64,000 nucleotides of DNA from Syntrophaceae bacterium UBA6109 (lineage in GTDB: Bacteria; Desulfobacterota; Syntrophia; Syntrophales; UBA6109). Made by a program: the position numbers and the translations under genes. Shown piece by piece: positions 8,921 to 18,070 of this stretch; position 1 is the stretch's first letter, and each line of letters starts with the position of its first letter. The notes under the pieces were generated by a model. The model did not search any database and was not told the origin of the DNA. It was given only the letters and a program-made list of their open reading frames with translations. The stretch spans positions 21,094-85,093 of the forward strand of contig DIWJ01000058.1 in NCBI GenBank assembly GCA_002428445.1, read 5' to 3'.

Positions 8921-9498
8921 AGTCCCCCCTTGTAGGGCTTGTTGAAGACTTCCCGGACCATCGCCTCGACGGTCTTGCCATCGGCGATGTTGTAGAATCC
9001 GCCGCGGCGGATCGTCGTGACGCCTTTCCGGACGGTCGCCTCGGGCGAGCCGAAAGCCACATGGTCCGTCTTCTTCGGACCGATCATCCACTCGACTTCG
9101 CCGACGTCTTCCTGGCGGTAGCTCTGGACGATCCTGCGCCCGGCCGTATGGATGATCAGGCAGCGGCGGTCCGTGAGCGCGTAGATCGTCCTGCGTGCAT
9201 TGCGGTAAGCGATCCAAGGGGTGTAGCACAGGCCCAGACCGACCATCAGGACCAGGAACGCGGCCGCCTCGATGATCCGGAGCTTCATCGATTGCGAAAG
9301 GTCCGGAATCCCGTAGTCTGCGGCGGCAAGCATCCACCAGAGCCCAAAGATCGCGATCACCGCGCCGATGAAGACGATGCGGGCGTTGTGGAAAGCCGCG
9401 GCCTTCGGATCCGGATGCCCGTGCCAAAGCAGGCGCTCGCCTTCCTCCAGCTCGGCCCGCACGATCTCCCCGCTTTCCTCATGTGTAAAGGTCTTCAA
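8917..9498 (-). CDS. Membrane protein with bacterial PH-like domain
   Basis: 193 residues. After a charged N-terminus with EEGERLLWHGHPDPKAA, there are two hydrophobic helices (residues about 41-60 and 78-98), then a PH-like beta-domain with the signature YALTDRRCLIIHTAGRRIVQSY and a C-terminal helix EAMVREVFNKP. This layout resembles YdbS/bPH-type membrane proteins of unknown function. It overlaps the thioredoxin-NHL gene by ATGA, so the two are probably made together. The start lies 9 bases after the tlpA-like gene's stop. Confidence 0.65.
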   Translation of the reverse strand: MKTFTHEESGEIVRAELEEGERLLWHGHPDPKAAAFHNARIVFIGAVIAIFGLWWMLAAADYGIPDLSQSMKLRIIEAAAFLVLMVGLGLCYTPWIAYRNARRTIYALTDRRCLIIHTAGRRIVQSYRQEDVGEVEWMIGPKKTDHVAFGSPEATVRKGVTTIRRGGFYNIADGKTVEAMVREVFNKPYKGGL

Positions 9499-9507
9499 GG
9501 CCGCTCC

Positions 9508-9996
9508 CTATGGATTACCGAGAATTTTCTTCAGCGACCCGTCGACGGAACGGCACTGGATGCAGAGGATCTTGCCCTTCCCGTCAATCAGCACCAGCGA
9601 AGGAACGCCGCGGATGCCGTAGGACTCCGCCACGTCGCCTGATTCGTCGATCAGGACGCGGTAGGGGAGCTTGTATTTTTCCGCAAATTTGGCGACCTTG
9701 TCGCGGGGTTCCTGGCTGTCGACATTCACGACGACGAGACCATTTTTGGCATAGGTGTTGTAGATCTCTTTGAACCTGGGGATCTCCGTGCGGCAGTAGG
9801 GGCACCAGGTGGTGCTGAAGATGATGAGAACGGGTTTCCCCTTGTGGTCGGCAAGCGTAAATTTCTTGCCGGCGAGGTCCGGTAGCGTAAATCCAGGCGC
9901 GTCCATATCGGGTGTCTGGGCGAAGAGCGGTGTGCCGGAGACAGATCCCAGGAGCATCCAGACGGCCGCGGCCGCAATGGCGAAAGATCTTTTCAT
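9508..9996 (-). CDS. Exported TlpA/ResA-type thioredoxin
   Basis: 162 residues from the ATG at 9996, which has GGAACC upstream; an in-frame ATG six codons earlier is less likely. Residues 1 to about 26 are a signal peptide (MKRSFAIAAAAVWMLLG, then AQT). The mature part is a TlpA/AhpC-type thioredoxin fold with active site W-C65-P-Y-C68 and the cis-Pro GVPSLVLID. A second CxxC (LCIQC) sits near the C-terminus, which is unusual. Such proteins reduce disulfides or apocytochromes outside the membrane and receive electrons from CcdA/DsbD, encoded just upstream. Confidence 0.85.
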   Translation of the reverse strand: MKRSFAIAAAAVWMLLGSVSGTPLFAQTPDMDAPGFTLPDLAGKKFTLADHKGKPVLIIFSTTWCPYCRTEIPRFKEIYNTYAKNGLVVVNVDSQEPRDKVAKFAEKYKLPYRVLIDESGDVAESYGIRGVPSLVLIDGKGKILCIQCRSVDGSLKKILGNP

Positions 9997-10017
9997 AAGG
10001 TTCCTTTCTTTCAAAGC

Positions 10018-10082
10018 CTTTCAAAATGGGAGTCCTGCGATGAACTCAAGACACCGCAGATGGGCGTTTTTTAACAGCCGGC
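10018..10082. repeat. Short copy of a dispersed palindromic intergenic repeat
   Basis: The 3' part (ACACCGCAGATGGGCGTTTT then TTAACAGCC) and the 5' part (TCAAAATGGG) match the two ends of the longer element at 36090-36227, with most of the centre missing. Like that copy, it begins directly after the stop codon of a minus-strand gene (ccdA). It fills the whole gap between ccdA and tlpA. Confidence 0.65.
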
Positions 10083-10796
10083 CTATATCCACATGCTCCC
10101 GGCCATAATCAGGAAATACTCCCCCATCCCCAGCAGAACCCAGCCGAAGAGCTTGTTGATCCTCTCCATCCACTCCCCCGACCGGGGCAGGCGGGCCAGG
10201 AGTCCCGCGAAGGTTCCCGCGATGAGGAGAAGCGTTCCCATCCCGAAGGAGAAGACGAACAGCAGCGTCGCGCCGAAAACCGGACTCTGCCGGCTTGCCA
10301 CGTACCCCAGGAGGACCGCCAGGACCGGCGCCGTGCAGGGGCCCATGACCATCCCCGCCATCGCGCCGACCAGGAAACCGCCGGCGATGCCGCCCTTCTT
10401 CCCGGCGCCGACTTTCATGACGAACGCGGGGGTCCGGACGGGCAGGACAAAGACGCCGAGCATGGAGAGGCCCATCAGGATGCAGAGATTGGCGACGACA
10501 AAAAGGGTCCAGAAATTTGTCTGTACCAGCCCGAACATGGAACCGGTGAGGGCTGCCAGCAATCCCAGGAGCGAATAGGTGACCGACATTCCCAGGACAT
10601 AAACCAGCGACAGGACGAAGGCCCATGCCCGCGACGAGCTGCCGCGGGCGCCGATATAGGCGATCGTCAGCGGCAGCACTGGATAGCTGCAGGCAGAGAA
10701 GCTGATCAGCACGCCCGCCAGGTAGGCCGAAATCAATGCCATCCCCAGGGAACCCTGAAGGTAGACATTCATGCTGTCGGCGAAGGTCTCAATCAT
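10083..10796 (-). CDS. ccdA: CcdA/DsbD-type transmembrane thiol-disulfide carrier
   Basis: 237 residues with six hydrophobic helices, the pattern of CcdA and the membrane core of DsbD. Key features are the two redox cysteines in their usual contexts: Cys36 in SFSACSYPVLP (TM1) and Cys154 in MVMGPCTAPVL (TM4). These pass reducing equivalents from cytoplasmic thioredoxin across the inner membrane. The natural partner is the exported TlpA-like protein encoded 87 bases downstream. A dispersed repeat follows the stop. The upstream STAS gene ends 23 bases before the start region, so they may be co-transcribed. Confidence 0.85.
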   Translation of the reverse strand: MIETFADSMNVYLQGSLGMALISAYLAGVLISFSACSYPVLPLTIAYIGARGSSSRAWAFVLSLVYVLGMSVTYSLLGLLAALTGSMFGLVQTNFWTLFVVANLCILMGLSMLGVFVLPVRTPAFVMKVGAGKKGGIAGGFLVGAMAGMVMGPCTAPVLAVLLGYVASRQSPVFGATLLFVFSFGMGTLLLIAGTFAGLLARLPRSGEWMERINKLFGWVLLGMGEYFLIMAGSMWI

Positions 10797-10818
10797 TCCC
10801 GTTTCCTTAATTTTCTGT

Positions 10819-11154
10819 TCAGCAGTGCTTCGCGGCCTCTTCCCGTGAAGGGAAGAGCCGCATCTCCGATGTCAGGTCGGCGAGGTCAAAAATCTTTTTT
10901 ACATTACTGTTGACACCGTAGCAACAGATCTTTCCCGACAGGCCCTGGATCTTGAAAATGGCCTCGAAAAAGACGCGGAGCCCGGCGCTGCTCACATAGT
11001 CCAGGCCGGAACAGTCGACCAGAATCCTGTGTTCCCCGCCTTCGATCACGGCGAACACTTTTTCCCGGAAGGATGGAGAGGAGAGGGCGTCCAGCTTTCC
11101 CTTCAAGGCGAGGATGCGGCATCCTTCATCTGTCTTTGATTCGAAAAACTCCAT
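10819..11154 (-). CDS. STAS-domain anti-sigma factor antagonist (SpoIIAA/RsbV-like)
   Basis: 111 residues, a single STAS domain: strand MEFFESKTDEGCRILALKGKL is followed by the phosphorylation loop LDYVSSAGLRVFFEA, where Ser56 aligns with the phospho-acceptor of SpoIIAA/RsbV. In such systems the dephospho form binds an RsbW-type kinase and frees its other client; a SpoIIE-type phosphatase removes the phosphate. A SpoIIE-type phosphatase gene ends 261 bases upstream on the same strand, and an RsbW-like domain is encoded at the end of the permease before it. No sigma factor gene is nearby. The domain call is firm; the pathway is inferred. Confidence 0.88.
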   Translation of the reverse strand: MEFFESKTDEGCRILALKGKLDALSSPSFREKVFAVIEGGEHRILVDCSGLDYVSSAGLRVFFEAIFKIQGLSGKICCYGVNSNVKKIFDLADLTSEMRLFPSREEAAKHC

Positions 11155-11415
11155 GGGTCCTTCCCTCCGTTAATTCCGGCCTGGGTCCGAAGAGGCCGGC
11201 CTGCCGGCATGCCTTCTCATCCGCAGGATATCTCAAATCATCCCGCCGCTCGCCGCATCCATCGGCGACGCGCCATATAACCTGCATATTGCCATAATAC
11301 TTTCCTGCGGGCAACACGGATATCGATCAGGACATGCTTTGGAAGTCCGGCCCCGGCGGCAACGCGTTCCGCCGGGGCGGAGGCGTAGAGAGAGTCTGCC
11401 GCTGCCTGCGCAGGA

Positions 11416-13518
11416 TCAGCCCGCCGGGTTTTCCGCCTGCGGCGACAGAGCCGGTCCGGTCCGCCGGATGCAGAGTACGGCCATATCGTCGGACTGGGAG
11501 GTCTCACTGCTGAAGGCGTTGACCGTCCTGAACATCGCATCCACGACGGCCTCTGCGCTGCCCGGTCTTCCCTCCTTCCGGTGCATCGACGTCAGGCGTT
11601 CTTCGCCGAACAGGCGCCCATCGCGGTCCATCGCCTCCGTGATGCCGTCGGTATACATCACCAGGGCATCGTCGGGATCAACAACGATCCGCCGTTCGGC
11701 GTACCCGGCATGGGGAGAAATGCCCAGGGGGCGGCCCGGCGGCAGCTCCAGGGTCCTGCACGATCCGTCGGCTGCGAGCAGAAGCGGCGGGAGATGGCCG
11801 GCGTTGCTGAAGACAAGTTCTCCCGTCCGGACGTTCAGGATCCCGAGGAAGACGGTGATGAACATCATGAGGTCGTTATCCTCCGCCAGTTCCCCGTTGA
11901 CGGTTTCCAGGATCTCCTGCGGCGACGCCTTGTCGTTCAGGGCGGCGTGGTGGAGAAGGGCCTTGCTGCGCGCCATGAAGAGGGCGGCGGGCACCCCCTT
12001 GTCGGAAACGTCCCCGATGAGAAGACAAATACGCTCGCCGTCGATGAAGAAGAAATCGTAGAGGTCTCCTCCCACGTTCCTGGCGGGCTCGAGACGAGCC
12101 GCGAGGTCGATGTCCTTCCGTCCGGCAAGCACGGGATCGACCCTCGGCAGCATGCTCATCTGGATTTCGCGGGCGATGCGCAGTTCGCTCTCCAGGCGTT
12201 CCCTTGCCGCCGTCGTCTCTCTGATGTTCTGCAGGTATTCGTCGAGGCGCCGTTCCATGTTCCACATCGTCCCGGAAAGCCGGGCGACCTCATAGGGATA
12301 CCGGATGGAGAGCAGCTCCTGTTTGGTCGCTTCCGGGAGGGAAAAATCCGCTTTCTGCAGCAGCTTCGCGTGCTCGGCGAGGCGCGCCAGGGGCCGGGTG
12401 ACGAGCGAGACCAGCATGTAGCTTCCCATGATGCACAGGAGCACCACCACGGCGACAAAGAGCATCTGCCTGCGGATGATGCTCTGCGCCGGCCGTTTCA
12501 TCTCGTCCTCGTATACGGACGATGAGATGTACCAGTCGAAGGGCTTGAAGTGCTCCACATGAGAGTATTTGGTGAAGCGGTATTGGCCGGGGGAATTCGG
12601 CTTGTCCCAGAAGTATTTCAGCGGGACGGCGGGATTTTTCGCAGCCGCAATCAGCCGTCCGAAATGGTCCGTTCCCGAAACGGCGCCCTGCAGTGCGGAT
12701 ACTTCCGTCCCGGAGAGGAGGGGGTGGATGAGGATCTTCTTTTCGCCCGTGAACAGGGTAAAATATCCGGTCTCCGCAACGCGCACCTGGTCGAACGTCT
12801 TGGTCAGCATTTGCATGACCTGGGTCATCTGTCCTTCCACGTCGGCGTCGATGTCGTCGATGTACAGGCCCGTCCCGATGAGCCAGTCCCAGGGTTCATA
12901 GCGGAAGAAATAGAGCAGCTTGGGCACGGGCTTCGTCTCGCCCAGCCTCGTCCACCAAAGCGTGCAGAAACCATCCCCCTTTTGTTTCGTCATGTCCTGC
13001 ATCGTCTTCAATACGTAACGCCCATGGATATCCTTGAAGTTCGACAGATCCCTGCCGCGTGTGTTCGGATCGGGGTGGGAGACGGCGATGTTCCTGCGGT
13101 CATAGATGAAGAAGTAGTCGTTCTTTCCGTAGCGCGTGCTCTCGACCGCCTCCAGCGCGGCGCGGCGGGCCTGATCCTCGGACAGGAGGCCCTTCCGGTA
13201 GAGGCCGTGGTAGTAGTCCACCTGGGAGACGACGACGGAAACGAGATTCCGAAGCTGGTCCTCGTACCGCTTCCGGGCGTAGCCCTTGAAGAAATCGATG
13301 TTTCCGTGCAGTTCCTCCATGTTGAGCATGATGACGCGCAGCACGTTGCGGGCGTTCTCATCGCCCGCCCCCAGCATGGCCGACGTCACCTCCTTCTGGG
13401 TGAACGCCATGAAGGCCACGGCCGTGACGAGCAGCGCGCAGATCACCATGAGCGTCATGAGCGCGTGAATGCGGCTCAGCGGCCGGATCAGTGATTGAAA
13501 TGCAGATCGATGGAACAT
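11416..13518 (-). CDS. Membrane Cache-HAMP-SpoIIE (PP2C) phosphatase
   Basis: 700 residues. TM1 is at about 18-38; the extracytoplasmic part (about 40-345) contains two Cache-like modules (ends EPWDWLIGTGLYIDD and KPFDWYISSSVYEDE); TM2 is at about 348-372; then HAMP, a short coiled segment, and a PP2C/SpoIIE domain (about 465-690) with ARNVGGDLYDFFFIDGER, LIGDVSDKGVPAALFMA and SETSQSDDMAVLCIR holding the metal-binding Asp residues. It should sense a small molecule outside the cell and dephosphorylate a STAS antagonist inside. The start overlaps the permease-RsbW gene's 3' end by 31 bases, and the STAS gene follows, so all three probably form one operon. Confidence 0.9.
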   Translation of the reverse strand: MFHRSAFQSLIRPLSRIHALMTLMVICALLVTAVAFMAFTQKEVTSAMLGAGDENARNVLRVIMLNMEELHGNIDFFKGYARKRYEDQLRNLVSVVVSQVDYYHGLYRKGLLSEDQARRAALEAVESTRYGKNDYFFIYDRRNIAVSHPDPNTRGRDLSNFKDIHGRYVLKTMQDMTKQKGDGFCTLWWTRLGETKPVPKLLYFFRYEPWDWLIGTGLYIDDIDADVEGQMTQVMQMLTKTFDQVRVAETGYFTLFTGEKKILIHPLLSGTEVSALQGAVSGTDHFGRLIAAAKNPAVPLKYFWDKPNSPGQYRFTKYSHVEHFKPFDWYISSSVYEDEMKRPAQSIIRRQMLFVAVVVLLCIMGSYMLVSLVTRPLARLAEHAKLLQKADFSLPEATKQELLSIRYPYEVARLSGTMWNMERRLDEYLQNIRETTAARERLESELRIAREIQMSMLPRVDPVLAGRKDIDLAARLEPARNVGGDLYDFFFIDGERICLLIGDVSDKGVPAALFMARSKALLHHAALNDKASPQEILETVNGELAEDNDLMMFITVFLGILNVRTGELVFSNAGHLPPLLLAADGSCRTLELPPGRPLGISPHAGYAERRIVVDPDDALVMYTDGITEAMDRDGRLFGEERLTSMHRKEGRPGSAEAVVDAMFRTVNAFSSETSQSDDMAVLCIRRTGPALSPQAENPAG

Positions 13519-15197
13519 GTCTCGCCGTCCTGCGTTACGCTTACATTGTCGGCATACTGGCGGACGAGGTATCCGGCCAGTCGGACAACGGCCTGCGGAT
13601 CGGAACGAAGTTCGGTCTTGTCCGGGCGCTCCGTCGGAAATTCAAAGGGGGCGCCCCGGTGGCTGATCCGGACGTCCAGGCTGAATTCGTCGAAGTTGAC
13701 GGCCATGGAAATCTTCTGACCGTCCAGGCCGCGGAGGGCCGCCGCCTCCATGAACTCGTTCATTGCCGTGATGGCATTGTAGATTACTTCCTTGCGGGCG
13801 CCCCATGCGGCGCCCTGATTTTCCATGAAGAGGAAGATCTTCTGCGAGGAATCCGTGCCCGGCGTCAGCTCCAGCACCGCCTTCCGGGAAATGCCGATCC
13901 GCATGATCAGGTTGAGGACAATGGCGAATACGGTGGCCACGGCAAGGGAGGAGCTGAAGACGAATTGCAGGGCGGCGGGAAAGTTCCGGTAGAGCCCCGG
14001 GAAGATATCGACGCTGATCCCGAACATCAGCGAGACGGCGATGACGAACGTCCGGCGGATGTCGATCATGCGGGACGTCATGATCTGGATGCCGGAGATG
14101 ACCATGAAGCAGACCATGAATACGAGCGTGCCGCCCATGACCGGTTTGGGCATGACGCTGAAGAAGGCGGCCAGTTTGGGGAGGAAGGCCAGCGCGATGT
14201 AGATCCCGCCCGTATAAAAGGCGATGACCCGGCTCGTCGTTCCGGTGGCGACCGAAAGGCCGACGCTGCTGGCATACAGGGACTTGCCCATGGCGCCCAT
14301 GAGGCCGCCGAAGACGCAGGCGAGCCCGTCCGCCAGGGTCCCCCGGCCGATGTTCTTCAGATCGGGGCGCGTCCAGTCGGCATCGTTGATCTTCTGGCAC
14401 ATCGTCAGCGTCGCCACGGATTTCAGCGTCGATGCGAGGGTGACGACGACAATCGGCACGAGGAGCCTGATGTCGAAGGACCAGCCGATGTAGCTGATGT
14501 CGGGCAGGGACATCCAGGGGGCGTCGAGAAGATACCGGAAATCCGCCGCCTTGAATACCCCGGCGAAGAAAGATGCCGAATAGCCGACCAGCATCCCGAT
14601 GATGACGGAGTAGAGTCTCAGCTGGCCCTTGCTCCAGACGTTGGTACCGACCATGGCGGCCAGGGTGATGAGGGCGACGCAGACATTGGCCGGATCGAGG
14701 GGCTCCTGGGCGTTCTTGAGGCCGAAAAAGTCGAGGATCATGATGGGAACGAGATTGAGCCCGACCATGGTCAGGACGACGCCGGTGACTTCCGGCGGCA
14801 GGAGGACGCGCAGCCGGTGCATGATCCTCGCCAGGAAGCACTCGATCAAGCCGGAGACGACGGTCATGCCGAAAACCAGCGACAGCCCGCCCGTGGCGCC
14901 CGCGAGGACCGACACGGAGATGAAGGACGGATCCGTTCCCTCCGCGCAGAGGTAGCCGCTGCCGACGGGCCCCTTCTTGAGGGCCTGCAGGATGGTCGCC
15001 AGGCCGCCGGCGATCATGGACATGGAAAGGACGCTCTGGATCAGCGCCGCCGGATAGCCGAGTTCGTGCATGATGACGCTGACGATGATCAGGCCGCCGG
15101 TGAGAAAGAAGATGTGCTGGACGGCCATCACGATGCAGATGCGGACGGGCGGGATATCATCCACGCCGTAGAGGAGATTGGCGGGTTTTGTCGGCAT
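13488..15197 (-). CDS. NCS2-type permease with C-terminal RsbW/SpoIIAB-like (HATPase) domain
   Basis: 569 residues from the ATG at 15197 (AGGAGG upstream). Residues 1 to about 435 are a xanthine/uracil-type permease (GTDPSFISVSVLAGATGGLS, then GLMGAMGKSLYASSVGLS and TGTTSRVIA regions, about 12 membrane helices). Residues about 437-569 are cytoplasmic and resemble an anti-sigma kinase HATPase domain: the N-box E470-V-I-Y-N474-A matches the EAVTNA of SpoIIAB, followed by strand-loop FSLDVRISHRGAPF and a final helix-strand LVRQYADNVSV. The G1 Asp is not obvious (HRG instead of DxG) and there is no clear GxG lid, so ATP binding may be weak or lost. The SpoIIE phosphatase and STAS genes follow, implying a permease-linked partner switch. 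Confidence 0.75.
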   Translation of the reverse strand: MPTKPANLLYGVDDIPPVRICIVMAVQHIFFLTGGLIIVSVIMHELGYPAALIQSVLSMSMIAGGLATILQALKKGPVGSGYLCAEGTDPSFISVSVLAGATGGLSLVFGMTVVSGLIECFLARIMHRLRVLLPPEVTGVVLTMVGLNLVPIMILDFFGLKNAQEPLDPANVCVALITLAAMVGTNVWSKGQLRLYSVIIGMLVGYSASFFAGVFKAADFRYLLDAPWMSLPDISYIGWSFDIRLLVPIVVVTLASTLKSVATLTMCQKINDADWTRPDLKNIGRGTLADGLACVFGGLMGAMGKSLYASSVGLSVATGTTSRVIAFYTGGIYIALAFLPKLAAFFSVMPKPVMGGTLVFMVCFMVISGIQIMTSRMIDIRRTFVIAVSLMFGISVDIFPGLYRNFPAALQFVFSSSLAVATVFAIVLNLIMRIGISRKAVLELTPGTDSSQKIFLFMENQGAAWGARKEVIYNAITAMNEFMEAAALRGLDGQKISMAVNFDEFSLDVRISHRGAPFEFPTERPDKTELRSDPQAVVRLAGYLVRQYADNVSVTQDGETCSIDLHFNH

Positions 15198-15250
15198 GCG
15201 GTTCGGTCCCTCCTTTGCCCCGTCGAACTGGTTTTGCGCACTATAGTTTA

Positions 15251-16144
15251 TTATGCCCTCAGCAGCAAGAACAGCACGGGGATCGTGCCCATGCTGGCCA
15301 GCGTTGTCAGCGACACGATGGCGTTGCTGAAGACGGGGTCGGCCTCGTATTTCACGGAAAAGACCGTGACGAGGACGGCGGCCGGGGATGCGGTCTGCAG
15401 GACGCAGACCGCCAGCGAATCGCGATGGAGGCCGAGCGCGAGCGCGACGGCCCAGGCGACGGCCGGCGCTGCCGCGAGCTTGACTGCCGCGGCGCAGGCT
15501 GCGTGGATCATCTTCCGCCTCTCCAGGAAGAAGCGGAGGCTGAGGCCGCCGCCGACGACGATCATCGAGAGCGGGAACGTGCCCTGGTTGATGAGCGAGA
15601 GCGTATGGGCGGCAATTCCCGGCATGGGAATGCCGAGGGCGACCCAGAGGAGCCCCACCGCCGTTGCGATCACGAGCGGATTCTTGAAGAAGGCCGACGG
15701 CGACACGCGGCCGGTCATGATGTAGATGCCGACCCCGTAGAGGAAGAGGTAGCCGCCCACCAGGTAGAACAGCGCCAGCACCGCTCCCCGCTCTCCCAGG
15801 AAGGCGTAGCAGACGGGAAACCCCAGGAAGGCGTGGTTCCCGTACGTCGCCCCCAGCAGGAACGTCTTGCGGAAGCCGCCCTGCAAGCGGCAGAGCTTCG
15901 CGATGCCGGCGGCGAAGAGACAGACGAGAAGAAGCGACAGGAATCCCGCCGCGGCCAGCTGCAGGAACTCGCCCAGGGGGATGTGCGAAAGGCCGCTGAT
16001 CGCGTGGAAAACGGTGACGGGGAGAAAGAAGTGAAAGACGAGGTCGTTGACGGCGGCGACGGGAAAAGGCGTCAGCTTCATGAGGGCATAGGCTGCCATC
16101 ATGATCACGAACATCCCGAACACGTTTTGCAGCGCCTCTCCCAT
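15251..16144 (-). CDS. AEC-family (auxin-efflux-carrier type) transporter
   Basis: 297 residues from ATG 16144, where family similarity begins (MGEALQNVFGMFVIMMAAYAL); upstream in-frame ATGs would add a hydrophilic leader with no match. About ten membrane helices occur in two repeats, with GATYGNHAFLGFPVCYAFLG (TM4 region) and TASPAAVLVTVFSVKYEADP (TM9 region) as the characteristic broken-helix motifs. Bacterial members carry malate, malonate or other organic acids. No good Shine-Dalgarno is visible before this start. It precedes the permease-RsbW gene by 53 bases on the same strand and is divergent from ilvD. Confidence 0.8.
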   Translation of the reverse strand: MGEALQNVFGMFVIMMAAYALMKLTPFPVAAVNDLVFHFFLPVTVFHAISGLSHIPLGEFLQLAAAGFLSLLLVCLFAAGIAKLCRLQGGFRKTFLLGATYGNHAFLGFPVCYAFLGERGAVLALFYLVGGYLFLYGVGIYIMTGRVSPSAFFKNPLVIATAVGLLWVALGIPMPGIAAHTLSLINQGTFPLSMIVVGGGLSLRFFLERRKMIHAACAAAVKLAAAPAVAWAVALALGLHRDSLAVCVLQTASPAAVLVTVFSVKYEADPVFSNAIVSLTTLASMGTIPVLFLLLRA

Positions 16145-16347
16145 GGCCGGGAAGCATACGGGTTTCCCCGGACGACTGCAAGCGCCAATCGTCGGACACA
16201 TAGTGCTTGACTCGCCGGGTTCGCTCATATATGGGTTTTCTTCACGCAGCACCGCGGCGCGGCGGGCAACCGTTCGTGATTCCAGCGATATTCCTGAAGA
16301 TGCCGCGGGCCGCGCCAAGACTTTCTATCCGGGAAGGAGGAAACACC

Positions 16348-18006
16348 ATGCGTTCGGACATGATGAAAAAAGGGTTGGAGAGGGCGCCGCACCGTTCCCT
16401 TTTCAAGGCCCTGGGGCTGACGGACAAGGAAATCGAGCGGCCGATGATCGGCATCGCCAATTCGGCCAACGAGGTCATCCCCGGCCACATCCACCTGCAC
16501 ACGATCTCCGAGGCGGTCAAGGCCGGCATCCGCATGGCCGGCGGCACACCGCTGGAGTTCAGCACGATCGGGATCTGTGACGGCATCGCCATGGGCCACG
16601 AGGGCATGAAATACTCCCTGAGTTCGCGGGAACTGGTCGCCGATTCCGTCGAGTCGATGGGGATGGCCTATCCCTTCGACGGGATGGTCATGATTCCCAA
16701 CTGCGACAAGATCATCCCCGGGATGATGATGGCGATGGCGAGGCTCGACATCCCCTCGATCCTGATCAGCGGCGGGCCGATGCTTTCTTTTGCGCACAAA
16801 GGCCGTGAAGTCGACCTCATCACCGTGTTCGAGGCCGTTGGCAAGGTCAAGACGGGCGCGATGACGACCGACGAACTCTGCGAAATGGAAGGCTGCGCCT
16901 GTCCGGGCGCCGGCTCCTGCTCGGGGATGTTCACCGCGAACTCGATGAACTGCCTGTCCGAGGCGCTGGGACTGGCGCTTCCCTACAACGGGACGATTCC
17001 CGCCGTCCACGCGGCGCGCGTCCGCCTGGCCAAGGAAGCCGGGATGCAGATCATGAACCTGGTAAAGCTGAACCTGCGGCCTTCCCAGATCCTGACGAAG
17101 AAAGCCTTCGAGAACGCGATTGCCGTGGACATGGCCTTCGGCGGCTCGACGAACACCTCGCTCCATCTGCCGGCCATCGCCAAAGAGGCGGGCCTGAAGC
17201 TGCCGCTGGACCTCTTCAACAAGATCAGCGACCGGACGCCGCACCTGTGCAGCATGTCGCCCGGCGGTCCCCATCACCTGCAGGACCTCGATGCCGCGGG
17301 CGGCATCCCGGCGCTCATGGCCGAGCTGGCCCGGAAAAACATGATCGCAACGAACGTCCTGACCGTCACCGGGCAGAGCGTGAAAAAGAACATCAAGGGA
17401 AAGAAGGTCCTCGATCCGAACGTGATCCGGCCCCTGGAAAAACCGTACCATGCGACGGGCGGCCTGTCGTTCCTCTTCGGAAACCTCGCGCCCGGCGGGG
17501 CCGTCGTGAAGAAGTCCGCCGTCGACGAGGCGATGCTTCAGCACAAGGGGCCGGCGCGCGTCTTCGATTCCGAGGAAAAGGGCATCCGGGCGATCCTGGA
17601 CGGCAAGCTCAAGAAGGGAGACGTGGTGGTCATCCGCTATGAAGGCCCGAAGGGCGGTCCGGGGATGCGGGAGATGCTGGGGCCGACGTCGGCCGTCGCC
17701 GGGATCGGGCGGGACCGCGACGTGGCCCTGCTGACGGACGGGCGGTTTTCCGGCGGGAGCCGGGGCGCCGCCATCGGCCACATCTCGCCGGAAGCCGCCG
17801 AGGGCGGACCGATCGGCGTCGTACGCGACGGAGACATGATCGAAATCGATATTCCGAACCGGCGGTTGAACGTGCTGATTTCCGAAGCGGAGCTGAAGAA
17901 ACGCCTCGCGGCATGGAAGCCCCAGAAGCGCGAGCTGAAGGGCTATCTCCGGCGCTACGCGCGGCTCGTCCAGTCCGCCAACACCGGCGCGACCTTCGAA
18001 GACTGA
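16348..18006 (+). CDS. ilvD: Dihydroxy-acid dehydratase
   Basis: 552 residues, full length. It dehydrates 2,3-dihydroxy-3-methylbutanoate or -pentanoate to the 2-keto acids of valine and isoleucine synthesis. The iron-sulfur cysteines and metal ligands are in place: [13 protein letters not shown] (about residues 110-122) and [16 protein letters not shown] (about 182-197); the C-terminal half has the family's [20 protein letters not shown]. The start ATG follows GGAAGGAGG. It is monocistronic, with a terminator directly after it. It complements the leucine operon at 45-48.5 kb. No leader peptide rich in Ile/Val is visible upstream. Confidence 0.95.
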   Translation: MRSDMMKKGLERAPHRSLFKALGLTDKEIERPMIGIANSANEVIPGHIHLHTISEAVKAGIRMAGGTPLEFSTIGICDGIAMGHEGMKYSLSSRELVADSVESMGMAYPFDGMVMIPNCDKIIPGMMMAMARLDIPSILISGGPMLSFAHKGREVDLITVFEAVGKVKTGAMTTDELCEMEGCACPGAGSCSGMFTANSMNCLSEALGLALPYNGTIPAVHAARVRLAKEAGMQIMNLVKLNLRPSQILTKKAFENAIAVDMAFGGSTNTSLHLPAIAKEAGLKLPLDLFNKISDRTPHLCSMSPGGPHHLQDLDAAGGIPALMAELARKNMIATNVLTVTGQSVKKNIKGKKVLDPNVIRPLEKPYHATGGLSFLFGNLAPGGAVVKKSAVDEAMLQHKGPARVFDSEEKGIRAILDGKLKKGDVVVIRYEGPKGGPGMREMLGPTSAVAGIGRDRDVALLTDGRFSGGSRGAAIGHISPEAAEGGPIGVVRDGDMIEIDIPNRRLNVLISEAELKKRLAAWKPQKRELKGYLRRYARLVQSANTGATFED

Positions 18007-18030
18007 AAGATCGTCAAGGGTGGATAAAAG

Positions 18031-18070
18031 GCGGCGTTTCCCTACGCGGGGGAACGCCGCTTTCTTTTTT
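18031..18070 (+). terminator. Rho-independent terminator after ilvD
   Basis: The stem GCGGCGTT...AACGCCGC (8 bp, extended by C-G pairs) is followed by TTTCTTTTTT. The convergent etfA gene ends inside the stem at 18042, so the hairpin may act for both strands, though the T tract is only on the plus side. Confidence 0.85.

Noticed and set aside
15198..16199. Extension of the permease-RsbW frame across the AEC transporter gene
   Set aside because: It is a shadow of the AEC gene in another frame; the ATG at 15197 has a good Shine-Dalgarno and starts the permease domain.
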